Shown here: positions 10,001 to 19,255 of the stretch, piece after piece
Layout: the number at the start of each line of letters is the position of its first letter
How positions within the stretch are numbered: position 1 is the stretch's first letter
Source of the DNA: Deinandra increscens subsp. villosa
Taxonomy: Eukaryota; Streptophyta; Magnoliopsida; Asterales; Asteraceae
Reading direction: 5' to 3'
NCBI GenBank assembly: GCA_039602395.1
Contig: JBCNJP010000003.1
Location: 22,985,896 to 23,049,895 of the forward strand
Length of the DNA: 64,000 nucleotides
Program-made: the position numbers and the translations under genes
The notes under the pieces: model-generated
Databases searched by the model: none
Told to the model about the DNA's origin: nothing
What the model saw: the letters and a program-made list of their open reading frames with translations, nothing else

Positions 10001-11142
10001 ATGGCTTGAAGCAAGCTCCTAAGCAATGGCACCAGAAGTTTGACCGTGTCATGCTTGACAACGGATTCAAAATAAATGAGTGCGACAAGTGTGTCTATGC
10101 GAAAGACACACCTAGAGGTTATGTGATTTTGTGTCTCTATGTAGATGACATGCTTATCGTCGGGAGTGATGATAAGATGGTCAAAGCTACTAAAGACATG
10201 TTGAAAGCGAGATTTGACATGAAAGACATGGGGCTCGCAGATGTGATACTCGGTGTAAAAATCATCAGAACCCCAAATGGTATTGTCTTGAGTCAATCTC
10301 ACTATGTGGACAAAATCCTTGAGAAGTTCAATGCAGGAGATAAGAGTGTGTCTCAAACTCCGGTTGATACTACCCTTCATCTTGCTAAGAATAGAGGAAA
10401 AGGGGTTGCTCAGTTAGAGTACTCAAGGGTGATTGGGAGTCTCATGTATCTTATGACATGTACCAGACCAGATTTGGCTTATGCTGTGAGCAGACTAAGC
10501 CGGTACACGAGTAATCCGTGCGCGGTACATTGGAAAGCAATGACTCGTTTACTAAGGTACTTAAGATACACGAGAGACTATGGACTGCATTATACCCGAG
10601 ATCCAGCAGTTATCGAAGGATACTGCGATGCGAATTGGATTTCGGATATAAAGGATTCCAAATCAACAAGCGGGTATGTGTTCACGCTTGGTGGCGCGGC
10701 TATTGCTTGGAAATCGGCTAAGCAAACTGTTATAGCGCGGTCCACAATGGAATCTGAGTTCATCGCCTTGGATAAATCTGGTGAAGAGGCGGAATGGCTA
10801 CGTCAATTTGTGGAAGAAATTCCAAGGTGGCCTATGCCAATGACGGCTATTTGCATACATTGTGACAGTAAATCGGCAATTGGGCGCGCCCAATCCATGA
10901 TGTACAATTGCAAATCAAGGCACATTAGACGTAGACATAATACGGTACGACAACTAATCTCTACCGGAGTTATCTCAATTGACTATGTGAAGTCAAAAGA
11001 TAACACTGCGGATCCGTTTACAAAAGGCTTAAGCAAAGAGTTAGTTTTGAAGTCGTCAAGGGGAATGGGACTAAAGCCCATTGGGTTGAAAGCTGATGCG
11101 AAGGAAAACCTAACCTATGGAAATGGAGATCCCAGGCTCTAG
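7045..11142 (+). CDS. Ty1/copia Gag-Pol polyprotein, intact
   Basis: One 1365-codon frame makes the whole copia polyprotein. Domains in order: Gag with the motif EKPEKFSGLHFKRWQQKM near residue 35; a CCHC zinc knuckle CYNCGGHGHRADQC at 283-296 for RNA binding; aspartic protease with DTGA at 339-342; integrase with its HHCC finger starting near H474 and catalytic D534, D597 (RSDRGGEY) and E632 (GIAERKN); reverse transcriptase with YVDD at 1032-1035; and RNase H with the first Asp near 1195 (YCDAN). The length is normal for a single-ORF copia, and every catalytic residue I looked for is present. The first ATG follows the palindromic leader. With near-identical LTRs it is the only element here that could be autonomous, apart from the missing usual primer site. 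Confidence 0.97.
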   Translation: MTNETVKTTEKPKETPSVGTSTGITANTIASHAEKPEKFSGLHFKRWQQKMLFYLTTLNLARCLTESAPQLGEGEANAETVSAVDAWKHSDYLCRNYVLNGLVDSLYNVYSVFKTSKELWESLDKKYRTEDAGTKKFVVARFLDYKMVDNKTVMSQVQELQIILHEVHAEGMSLCETFQVAAMIEKLPPSWLEFKNYLKHKRKAMTVEDLIVRLRIEEDNKMAQKATTMQPSAKVNMVEVGQSSKGSKRNGGAKAKGKGKAVEHLAPKKGVVKKKPLKFSGKCYNCGGHGHRADQCPKPQREHAHMMEDDMPLVAMITEASAFISEVNIVGENPGWYVDTGATRHVCGDKSLFSTFKEAKGTEKLYMGNKATADIMGEGNVVLKFTSEKELTLSNVLYVPEIRKNLVSGWLLNKFGFRIVIESDKVVLTKNGMFVGKGYAQNSMFKLSTMVINKMAKASSSTYMIEFYDSNMWHGRLGHVNFNSIRRLMNLKCLPNFKIDSKSKCETCVESKLTRQPFKSVERITEPLDLIHTDVCDLKVVPTRGGHKYFITFIDDSTRYCYVYLLKSKDEAINKFVLFKNLVENKFTKKIKVLRSDRGGEYVSPFADLCAQSGIVHETTAPYSPQSNGIAERKNRTLKEMMNAMLNSSGMSLDMWGEAILTANYLLNKIPRKDKDKTPYELWTGKTPSYKYLKVWGCLAKVLAPLPKVQRLGPKTVDCVFIGYAENSSAYRFLVHDSKNPDILEDTIMESRNASFFENVFPCLSRERASSSTPLVGDETREDPFVGDEVYEQPSVGNEVRKRSASDEGEPRRSKRKRVGKSFGPDFTAYMVEGDPNTYREAVTSPDGPQWKEAIKCEIESILQNHTWELVDLPKGCKPLGYRWIFKKKLKADGSIDKYKARLVIKGYRQKEGLDYFDTYSPVTRITSIRLVLAIAALRNLEVHQMDVKTAFLNGDLEEEIYMEQPEGFTAPGQEGKVCRLVKSLYGLKQAPKQWHQKFDRVMLDNGFKINECDKCVYAKDTPRGYVILCLYVDDMLIVGSDDKMVKATKDMLKARFDMKDMGLADVILGVKIIRTPNGIVLSQSHYVDKILEKFNAGDKSVSQTPVDTTLHLAKNRGKGVAQLEYSRVIGSLMYLMTCTRPDLAYAVSRLSRYTSNPCAVHWKAMTRLLRYLRYTRDYGLHYTRDPAVIEGYCDANWISDIKDSKSTSGYVFTLGGAAIAWKSAKQTVIARSTMESEFIALDKSGEEAEWLRQFVEEIPRWPMPMTAICIHCDSKSAIGRAQSMMYNCKSRHIRRRHNTVRQLISTGVISIDYVKSKDNTADPFTKGLSKELVLKSSRGMGLKPIGLKADAKENLTYGNGDPRL

Positions 11143-11680
11143 GTTCAATAGGACAACCTAATCGCATTGGCTAAGGTCACTGTGGGGGGAGTACCCTAAA
11201 ATCTTAAAAGGGAGTTGTGTACTTCCTAGTCCATTCCTATCACCAAACAGTGAAATGTGTGAGGTTAAGCATACGATGGTCAATGACTTTGTGTAAGTCA
11301 TAGATGATTTTGAGTAAATCATAATACCAATGCTTTTAATGATTGTGGTAATCACCTATGCAAGAGAGAAGTGCGGTCGCTTCGAATGGATTTGTTGGGC
11401 ACAAATCCTAGAGCTCTAGCAGAACCAGGCGAGTGTTCCAGGACCATGATTGGACACGACAATGAGGGCTAACCAAGTTAGGGAAAGTGTTGTGTGGGCA
11501 TAATAACGGTTACACAAACGGTCGGTTGGTTCAAAGACATCGCGTCTACCAAACACCAGTAACCCAAGTATGTTTCACAAAGGAAGGTTCAAAGGGGACA
11601 CCTACCTATCCTGCAATACTGGACTGCCGAAATTGCTCTTGATTCTTGAAGAATAGATCGATACCCATTCATGTGGGGGA
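11143..11680 (+). other. 3' untranslated region and polypurine tract of the copia element
   Basis: 538 bases with no coding signal lie between the polyprotein stop and the 3' LTR. The last ten, atgtggggga (11671-11680), directly abut the LTR and form the polypurine tract that primes plus-strand cDNA. Another G run, tgtggggggag (about 11181-11191), lies near the ORF end and may be a decoy or second tract. Confidence 0.75.
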
Positions 11681-13205
11681 TTGTTGGAATTTTGGGAGAA
11701 AAACTAGTGGAAAATGAGTTTTTTCACTAAGTGTGAAAATGAGTTTTTCACCAACTTTGGACTAAAATAAAATACAGATAACATAGGTTGTTGCCTCTGT
11801 ATTTAATGGGTTTGTGTAGTACGTTGTGAGGGCTTTCCAACGCATCAAACCACGTCCAAATCCGAGCTCGTATGAATGAGATATCGAAGCTCAAAGTTGA
11901 GGTCTCGCAACTTGTGAAGCTGCGAAAATTAGAGAGAAAAATGCTAAGTATAGCATGTTAACTCATCCCACATTGGTTGGGGATTGAAACCAAAAGTGGT
12001 TTATAAGGTGGGAGCCTTACCAACTATTGTTTCCTTTAGTAGGACACATCCCTTGGACCCTGAGGGGTGCGAAGCACCCCTAACTCGCACTCGCACACGC
12101 GCGCGTGGCGTGGGCGTATGAGGCGCAATGTGGCGCTTTGATGGCGCACTTTGCACTTCGCATCGCCGCGAGCCGCTTGAGAGCCGCCTTATTGTTTTTG
12201 GGTTCAACCGGAAGGTGTTCCGGTTGAAGTCCAAGCGGACCTGTGTGGTCTGGGCAGATAGATCAAGCGGAACTGGGTTCACCCGGAAAAAATTCCAGCT
12301 TGAAGTTCAAGTGGAAAAAGGAGCTTGAACTTGAAGCTCAGTTGGAAAAGGAGCTTGAACTTGAAGCTCAGCTGAAAAGGAGCTTGAAGTTCAAGCGGAA
12401 GATCAGTTCTTCCGGAAACAGCTGTTACGCGGAGATTCCTCCGGATTGACAGCTGTAAACGCGTTTTGAGCTAAATAAGGTAATTCCGCGTTAATTAGAA
12501 ATCAATTTGCATTAAAGACGTTTAATGCAAAGTTTGACTACGAATTATTTTTGTGTGCTCAACAAGTCATTCCCACCACTATATATACAGCCTCATTAGT
12601 TGAGGCTAGACACACCAGAATTCACAGAATTCTTTCTCTCTGCCTCTCCTCAATAATTCTCTCATCTTCTTCATCGTTCTTGCTCTTCAAGCTTCAAGGT
12701 ATTTTCAAGCTTAGAGTTATCCCGGCCGTACAATACGGTTTAGGCGATTGTACCCTGGGAAACAAAACGGATCTTCGGTAGACCCGGAATTTGTTTTAAG
12801 GGACCCGGGTTTTGACCCGAATCCTTCGCCAAGGTTCCTTGGAACCTTTCTCGTTTTTCTTAAACTAATATCAAAAGACTTTCTAAAATAATTTTCTTGA
12901 TTTTTAATTAAGTATTTCATTATTTAAAACCTTTTCTCAAACTCTCTGTCTTTAATTTCTCTTCGTTCAAATCCGTATCATTTTATTTCATTTGTCTTGT
13001 AATTTCTTTTCTGTGTAATTATATTCATTTCTTTGTATTGTAATTCTTTATTTCCTTGTAACGTAATTCATTTCCTTGTAATTGTAATAGGAGTAGATCC
13101 ATTTTCTTTCACTTGTACTGTAATAGATTAGTTTCATTTGTTTTGTTGTAATCATACAAAATAAAAGTATTTATTTTATTTAAATTTACGAACGGTTTTC
13201 CTACA
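11681..13205 (+). repeat. 3' LTR of the young copia element
   Basis: It matches the 5' LTR with only a few differences (for example gggagcctt for gggaacctt, and a 1-base deletion near 12155). It ends CCTACA and is followed by the target duplication AAAGG. Confidence 0.95.
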
Positions 13206-13210
13206 AAAGG

Positions 13211-15880
13211 ATCGAACATTGGACCTTAGTTTAGCAATGAAAAGGAGGAGCTGGCTGATTTGCTCTCAACTTTTTCTTTCCTAATTGCATGTAGGCTTGC
13301 TTACTATCCAGGTTGCTAAATAGGATGGCACCTACACAAATGATGTAACACAATCTACAAACAATACAAATGAATTCATGCATAACACCTTAATAGAGGT
13401 GTCACTAATTATATAAAACCTCACATTAACTGCAATAAAGTAAAATACATAAAACTTTTTCAATTCCCTTGACGTACTAAAGATAGATAACTAATTTATC
13501 ATCTCAGACTGTTTTTTAATCATGTCTATATTTGAAATAAAGTGACAAACTAAGGTGAGCATCAAGTATAACTTATTAGGGGCAAAACGTAGTACCATGA
13601 AAGTACATAAAGAAGTTACATAAACATGATAGGTTAAAGTAACAAAAAGGCCAATGAAAAAACATACAAAAGTACTGAATGTAGCATACATAACTGTTTA
13701 AAGAAGGCACATACCTGCCAGAAAGAAACCCAAAAAGTTATATCTGCATGTTGACCAGGAAGTCAACGCATTTACCCAAAAAGTCAACAGTCCCTAAATT
13801 TTATATAAAAGCCCACATGAAATTACCAGAACCCCAACCATAGGTAGCACTACTATAAATCATCATTCTCCACCAAATCCATTGACCATCAAAATCAACT
13901 TATTGACCATATAAGTCAACAGTCCATAAATGTTGCAATTTATGACAGTGAACCACCTAGATTTGGATCGATTACCAAACACTTTTTATCTCAAATATGT
14001 AGTATTTCATGAAAATTAAAAATTAAAATACTTACCATTCAATCTTTTTAGTTACATATTTAGTTCAATTATTTAATATAATGTACAGACTACAACAAAT
14101 TTGGCTAGTAATGGTCAAACTAAGTATAATTCCAATGATCAGAAGTCAATTTTACATTGTTATGAGATCCTAACTTCTTAAATTGTTATGAGATTCTTTT
14201 AAGACTGATCTCTGTGATTTAAACCAAACCATGATTAAAAGTGATCTGAAAAAATAACACATTTTCACATAGAATAAAGTGAATGAATTGTTACTTGGTA
14301 AAAAAAACTAACCTTATAGAAGTAAAATTGATAGGTCCATCATGTAAATTGGGAATTTGAGCCATTATTTTCCCCTTTTAAGATCTATGTGTCCCTCCTG
14401 TGTGATGACATATAAGGGTTTAGGGCTTTCAAATATGCTTGTCAAAACAGACACACATCAATGAACAATATCCAACATTACACTTGTAATTAGTATAGTT
14501 TACAACTGAATGAATGTAATGCCTCTAGATAAATGACGTTATCAAATGATTCTAAAATTTAAAGTCTTAAGACATGAAAATAGGAATTTTTTATCTTAGT
14601 TTATAAAATAAAAAATCTATAAGAACACATAAATCAGAACTGTAACTATGAATTTGAAACAGAAAGTTTTTTTTGCTAAAGAATTATCATAACATCTTAA
14701 AACCAATTAATATTATATCATTTGAGATTACTCATAATATATCATCTAAGTGCAAGTGGTTTGAAGCTTAGAATGCAAATTTTAGAAACATTTGAGAGAA
14801 ATATGTGGATTTTGATGATTACTGAGTATAACTTTCATGTGGGCATAATTAGATTGGAATGTAGTATAAAAATAAAGGCATTATGGAGAACAAAGCAAAA
14901 GAAAGCTTACCTCTTTTCGTCTAATTCTTACACAGAGCCTCGCCTTTTCTTGAAAATCTTCATATTAAAACATTGTTAATTTCATTTATTGTGTAACAAA
15001 CCATTGTCAAAAAAATTAACATTGAAAACGAATGCTAACAAACCATTGTCAAAAAAGATAATGAACAAATGAATCACATACAATTAATCTCACAAACCGT
15101 ATATTACCTTAAGTTGTTGAAATCGATGGTGTTTGGAAGCAAAGTGAAGGGGAAGGAGAGAGTAATCACCACCGTTTCAACATCTGGTATCCCCTCTACA
15201 ACCAGCCCCTTTTCCCCAGGAGCTACAACATCGTCACCATCGTCATTACCGTGTGAAGACCAGCGATGAAATTAGATTTACCAGAGTATAGGATGATCTG
15301 AGTATTTCACCGTTTAAACTGCATCAAAATCAAAATTATGAAAAAAGATGAAAACGGCGATGAATCTTAGCAGTCGCAGATGAAATAACAATGAAGAAAT
15401 CAAGAAAATAAACAATGGAAACACAAATTGAATCATTTAATAGTTGATTACCAACATGGAAAGCAATCATCGGTCGAAGAATCAATCGATCAATCGCACC
15501 ACCCGCACGTCACAAACCCATGAACCCTATATTAATCGATCGCAGTGAAGATGAAGATGAGAGCATTAGCGGTGAAAGATTCCATATTAATCGATCGTAG
15601 TGAAGATAAAGATGAAGATGAAAGCAGTAACAGTGAAAGATCCAAACGGGATGAAGATGCGGTCCTGACGGCTGGGAGAAAACACAGAAAACTCTAGATG
15701 GAAGGAATGAACGTATGAAGGAAAGAATGGTTTGATTCAATCTGGATTATAGAATTATATCACGAAAACGGGTCGGATCTAAGATTCGCGTGTGAATAAG
15801 TGGGAGATCATTTAGGCGGGAAATTGATGCTGAGGATGGATGTGGTGATGCCACCTCAGCATCCATCTTTTCTTTTATAT
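13211..15880. other. Helitron body, no recognised gene
   Basis: This AT-rich DNA with only short open frames (for example 14722-14979, 15069-15269, minus 15510-15740) shows no recognisable domain. Clustered GTTGAC/GTCAAC words occur at about 13750-13925. Near 15535-15665 a segment repeats ('attaatcgatcg(c/t)agtgaagat' twice). Captured host exons are possible, as is common for plant Helitrons, but I see nothing I can name. Confidence 0.5.
15829..15868 (-). repeat. Helitron 5' subterminal inverted repeat
   Basis: GATGCTGAGG and CCTCAGCATC lie about 20 bases apart and enclose the smaller inverted pair GTGG/CCAC. The structure sits just inside the TCTATATATACTATATAAAA 5' end and could mark the terminus for recognition. 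Confidence 0.6.
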
Positions 15881-15892
15881 AGTATATATAGA

Positions 15893-15960
15893 AGATAGAT
15901 AGATAGATAGATAGAAGATATAGAAGATATAGATAGATAGATATAGATAGATAGATAGAC
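15893..15960. repeat. GATA microsatellite at the Helitron 5' boundary
   Basis: About 68 bases of (GATA)n interrupted by 'gaagatata' lie between the Helitron 5' end and the resumed AT-rich arm. It blurs the exact terminus. Confidence 0.85.
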
Positions 15961-17015
15961 TTAAACTTTAATTACATAAATCCCCTTCCTAAACTATATA
16001 TATTACATATTTACCTAATTCATTTAAAATAATTTATTAAATGACTATTATACCCTTACTATTATTTATATATTTCCCCCATCTAATATCATTAATTAAT
16101 TATATATATATGCTTTCTCTTTCATCTTCAAAACCGACAACTTAGCAAGAAAGCGTTTTAGGATTAGTAATCTCACTAACATCATCAGGAAACTAGATTA
16201 AAGGAAGTAAAAATTTTAGTGAGAGATGATAAGGCTTGTTACATATTCTTACCAGAAAAGGGATTACACTACATAATGAGATACTGAGTACGACGAGAAA
16301 TTAAATCCAAACATTTATACATCTCCGGATCAATCCGCCAAGAGGATATGCCTGTGTTGGCGGCCAGGTGGGTGAACCCGACGGGCAAAGAAACGACCGG
16401 AGATGGGGGAGGTCGTGCGGTGTTTAACCATCGCGAGTAGACGAATAACGCCGGATATAGGGTAGGTAATAAAATGTGCCTTCGCTCGCTGGTGATGAAT
16501 CAAGTTGGGCACGAGAGAAGATGGGTTACCGAAAAAATTACCGGAGAAGATGAACTGGTGGCCGAGAGAGAAGATCGTTGTTCGGACGCGGCGATCGTAA
16601 TGGAAGTGACGACCATTCGTGTCCAAGAGGTGCTCCGATTTAAAATGGTTACTTCAAATGAATTGAAAATTAGATCAACAATCCCAAATTTGATAAAGAT
16701 CAACGATGATAATATGTTGAAATTGAAACCAAAATTGAAATTTGAAGTTAAAAAGGAACGGTAGAACTTAATTTGAGTTACAAAGAAAAAGACCATTAGA
16801 AAAACTTTAATTTTGTCTTTTTTTTAATTAAAGGGGTATTTGGGTAATTTTAATTTAAAATGGGGATATATGTAATTAAAGTTTAAGCTTGGGTATATAT
16901 GTAATTAAAAGCTTTAATAAGGGGATATATGTAAATGCCCCTATTTTTGTAATCCGGGTAAATATGCAATTAGAATTGAAAAAAGGGAGAAATATGCAAT
17001 TCTCCCAAACTAAAA
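15961..17015. mobile_element. AT-rich terminal-inverted-repeat unit 2 (left part lies at 4251-4281)
   Basis: The left arm 'ttaaactttaattacataaa' continues the arm that stops at 4281. The right arm (about 16850-17015) carries its complement, 'ggggatatatgtaattaaag', and ends near 'gagaaatatgcaattctccc'. The two arms match over more than 80 bases with some divergence. The interior (about 16130-16800) has only short open frames with no domain. Same family as 2752-4250. The superfamily is not certain. Confidence 0.4.
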
Positions 17016-17960
17016 TTAAAACCAATGAAATGCTACAAAATAATTTAAAAAGAATGACAAAATACTACTAAAAGTGTTATGGGGAGGATAACGCGGGCAC
17101 AGAAAACAATTGTTTTGCTATAACGCTAGGTAAAGAAAACGGAAATAAAAAAAACTATGCAAAAACCCAAGCACTTAAACTATTTAGTCCACGACTGAAA
17201 CTGTTTTATGTATCCGAGTTATCCTAGTGGAAATGCACTGTTAGTAAAATCTAGTTGAGTATAAACAAATTTCATGTGCTAGTGGATTGTTCCTTCGCAC
17301 TGTTAGGCCATGTGGCTCCAATTGTTGGATGCGTAGCATGCTCCATTGGTTTTTTTACCGTCGCAACACAGTCATTTTATATTTGTGTTTCCTTTACGTT
17401 TTGTTTAACGTTGTTTGTTTGTTTAACGTTGTTACGCGGTCATTTTGTATTTGCGTTTTGTTTAAGATACTTTCTTTAACGTGGAAGCACGGTCATTTTT
17501 TTATTTGTGTCACGTTGCGATTTAGCAATGCAATTATTTTGTGTGTCGGCATTATCCTCATCTCACACGTGAGTAGTAAAATTTAGTTGTATATATAATA
17601 AAAAATTACTTATATTAATCAAATTCAAAAAATGGGTTCGATTCAGAAATTACTCGATTTGAATTTGATTTCAAAATTAGAGAGAGATTCAAATGAGAAG
17701 TTTGGTTTGTGTAAGAAGGATAAAAAAGAATATCAGCCAAACCATTGGATCTTAATTTAATAAAAAAGGAATGAGGGGCAATTTGGTCTTCGTCATCTTT
17801 GTTCACTTTTAATTAAGTTCCCCATTTTTTAAAGGAAAATTGGATTTTAATAATCTAAATTATTACCAATTGGCCAATATTAATCCCAATTTTAAAATTG
17901 GCCTACATTAATCCCAATTATTAAGGTGTTGGATTTTATTGGACCCCCGTTAAGTTTTCC
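17016..17960. other. AT-rich DNA with a diverged tandem repeat, no gene
   Basis: Around 17355-17525 a unit containing 'ggtcatttt(g/a)tatttg(c/t)gtt' and 'tttaacgt' occurs three times with drift, which creates overlapping open frames (17255-17586) of low complexity. From about 17825 the sequence consists of 'ccaattggccaatattaatc'-type repeat words up to the broken gag at 17961. Confidence 0.5.
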
Positions 17961-18050
17961 TTAATGTAGACCTTGTTCAATAGTTTCTGTTATCTGAACA
18001 GTTTTAGACATATGCTCCTCACATTGTCTCTTTACAATATCCCATATTTG
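17961..18050 (-). pseudogene. Sirevirus-like Gag fragment, distal part (continues 36163-36468)
   Basis: Thirty minus-strand codons containing IWDIVKRQCEEHMSK and ending at TAA match the part of copia Gag after the conserved 'K-x-x-W-D-x-L' position. The frame is continuous with the Gag fragment at 36163-36468 once the intervening element and one copy of its CTTTG duplication are discounted, so the two were one gene before the insertion. The gag is cut short at 17961, where unrelated repeat sequence begins. The rest of that element is missing. Confidence 0.7.
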
Positions 18051-18055
18051 CTTTG

Positions 18056-18197
18056 TGTAGGTCCGAAATCAACAACTAATCACGATATTTTAATCACAAA
18101 CGAGTGCGGAATCCTCGTTTATGATTGATTCAAGACAGAGAGGAGAAGAAACACGAAGAATACGATGATTAAACGTTAAAAACTTGATCTTTGCACA
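18056..18197 (-). repeat. Inverted LTR, left arm, first part
   Basis: This is the U5 side of an LTR in minus orientation. It matches the reverse complement of 36020-36162 closely ('cacaaacgagtgcggaatcc', 'acgatgattaaacgtt'). It stops at the gypsy insertion and resumes at 32804. Confidence 0.85.
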
Positions 18198-18569
18198 TGA
18201 TGATATATTATAGGTGTCGGATGTGATACACATCCGGCACCACCAAGATTAAGTCCCTTTCTGTCTTAAAGGTGTTTCAGAACAGGAATAGAAAGGCTCA
18301 GTTGGAGGATGGTACTTAAAGGCTGGCACTTGCGGAGCAAGTGACGGATGTGCTTAACCGGAAGAGCGAGAGCTGAAGGTTCCTATAATTAGGGCGTTTT
18401 AGGACAGAATAAAGGATCGCATTTTACTTACACCTTTACTATCTGTAATCGCATGTGACGTTTTAATAAAATTCTCTCTACTTTTCCAATTTTTTTTGTT
18501 GTTATTTTAAACTTCAATCTTCATTTAGCTTGTTACAACATTACAATCCGAGGAATATTTGTTTCTTCA
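18198..18569 (+). repeat. 5' LTR of the Tat gypsy element
   Basis: It runs TGATGATATATTATAGG ... TTTGTTTCTTCA. Differences from the 3' LTR include a short indel region (ttttttttgttgttatt versus gattctcttgttcttatt) and about eight substitutions, so it is older than the nested copia elements. Confidence 0.9.
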
Positions 18570-18570
18570 T

Positions 18571-18584
18571 TGGCGCCATCCGTG
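18571..18584 (+). promoter_or_regulatory. Primer-binding site of the Tat gypsy element
   Basis: TGGCGCCATCCGTG, one base after the LTR end, starts with the TGG that pairs with a tRNA CCA tail and is of the GGCGCC type used by Tat/Athila elements. Confidence 0.8.
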
Positions 18585-18614
18585 TGTGGACTAATTCCTG
18601 TTGTTACAGTCTAG

Positions 18615-19255
18615 ATGGAGATTCTGAAAGAGAAGATCGTTGATCAGAAAAAATCAGAGAATTCTGGGCGCGAAGTTGAGAAAGACAATGAAGAATCTCG
18701 TTCTGGATTCCAGTTATACAGTTCAGTACCTTCATTTTCGGTTGCAGGATCGAAGTTTGGAGATTCGGTGACGCCGAATTCTAAGTTTTCTATACCAGCA
18801 GCGAAGCTGGATAAGTCAGCGCGTTATGAATCAACGAATGTAAATGATGCAGACGAGATAAGTCTGGAGGAAGAATTTAGTCGAGAATTCCTAATAAGGA
18901 ATCGAGATATGTTGATAAGTACTGCGCTTATCACCGGGATAAGGGTCATACTACGGATAGCTGTTTTGTTTTGAAACGAGAAATTGATAAGGCGGTTAGA
19001 TCAGGTAAATTGGGGCACTTGGTGAAAGTTATTCAAGAGGGGAAGCAGGATAATAAAGCTATGCCCGTCATACACATGGTACACTTGCGACAAGATTCCT
19101 TTCTACAAAGAAATGTAAGAGGAAAGGTGGAGGATATACCAGGGTGGATGAGTCAGGAAATAATTTTTCCACCGATAAGACAAGATGTAACAACTGAGGA
19201 ACGAGTGGTTATAACTGCACAAATAGGGGGTTTGAGGTGCATCGAGTTTATATAG
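18615..19255 (+). pseudogene. Tat gypsy Gag remnant with zinc knuckle, frameshifted
   Basis: An ATG frame of 119 codons (18615-18974) begins MEILKEKIVDQKKSE. At about 18895 the coding signal moves to another frame, which reads YCAYHRDKGHTTDSC (the Tat-type CxxxHxxxxHxxxxC knuckle) then LKREIDKAVRSGKL, a well-conserved Tat stretch, and runs to 19255. A further one-base loss in the T run at 19229-19231 separates it from the protease frame. The large capsid-like retrotrans_gag domain expected upstream is absent, so this is a deleted, frameshifted gag. Confidence 0.75.

Larger units (their letters stand above)
5033..13205 (+). mobile_element. Complete young Ty1/copia LTR retrotransposon
   Basis: Two near-identical LTRs (5033-6558 and 11681-13205, 1526 and 1525 bp) flank an intact 1365-codon polyprotein. 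The flanks repeat AAAGG (5028-5032 and 13206-13210), a 5-bp target duplication. The LTRs differ at only about six positions plus a 1-base indel by eye, so insertion was recent. The target is the body of the Helitron. Two oddities: no initiator-Met primer-binding site follows the 5' LTR, and the leader is an array of imperfect palindromes. Domain order PR-IN-RT-RH identifies copia; I do not assign the lineage. Confidence 0.95.
4282..15892 (-). mobile_element. Helitron, non-autonomous, minus strand, split by a copia insertion
   Basis: The 3' end on the minus strand has a 7-bp hairpin GCACGGG/CCCGTGC (plus 4295-4311), a short spacer, then CTAG (plus 4282-4285) followed by T: the CTRR terminus and A|T insertion preference of Helitrons. 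The 5' end on the minus strand starts TCTATATATACTATATAAAA at plus 15892, a common plant Helitron start. A subterminal inverted repeat GATGCTGAGG/CCTCAGCATC lies next to it. The bases just outside (up to 4281 and from about 15960) join into a continuous AT-rich arm matching an intact arm near 16870-16925, which confirms one insertion. No Rep/helicase is encoded, so it is non-autonomous. Removing the nested copia leaves about 3.4 kb. The 5' terminus is blurred by a GATA repeat. Confidence 0.75.

Noticed and set aside
13750..13925. Cluster of GTTGAC/GTCAAC words as a W-box promoter
   Set aside because: No gene follows; the words are short and lie in the Helitron body. A regulatory role cannot be supported.
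17255..17586. Hydrophobic membrane-protein-like ORFs
   Set aside because: Two overlapping frames over a T-rich diverged tandem repeat; the hydrophobicity is a by-product of T-richness.
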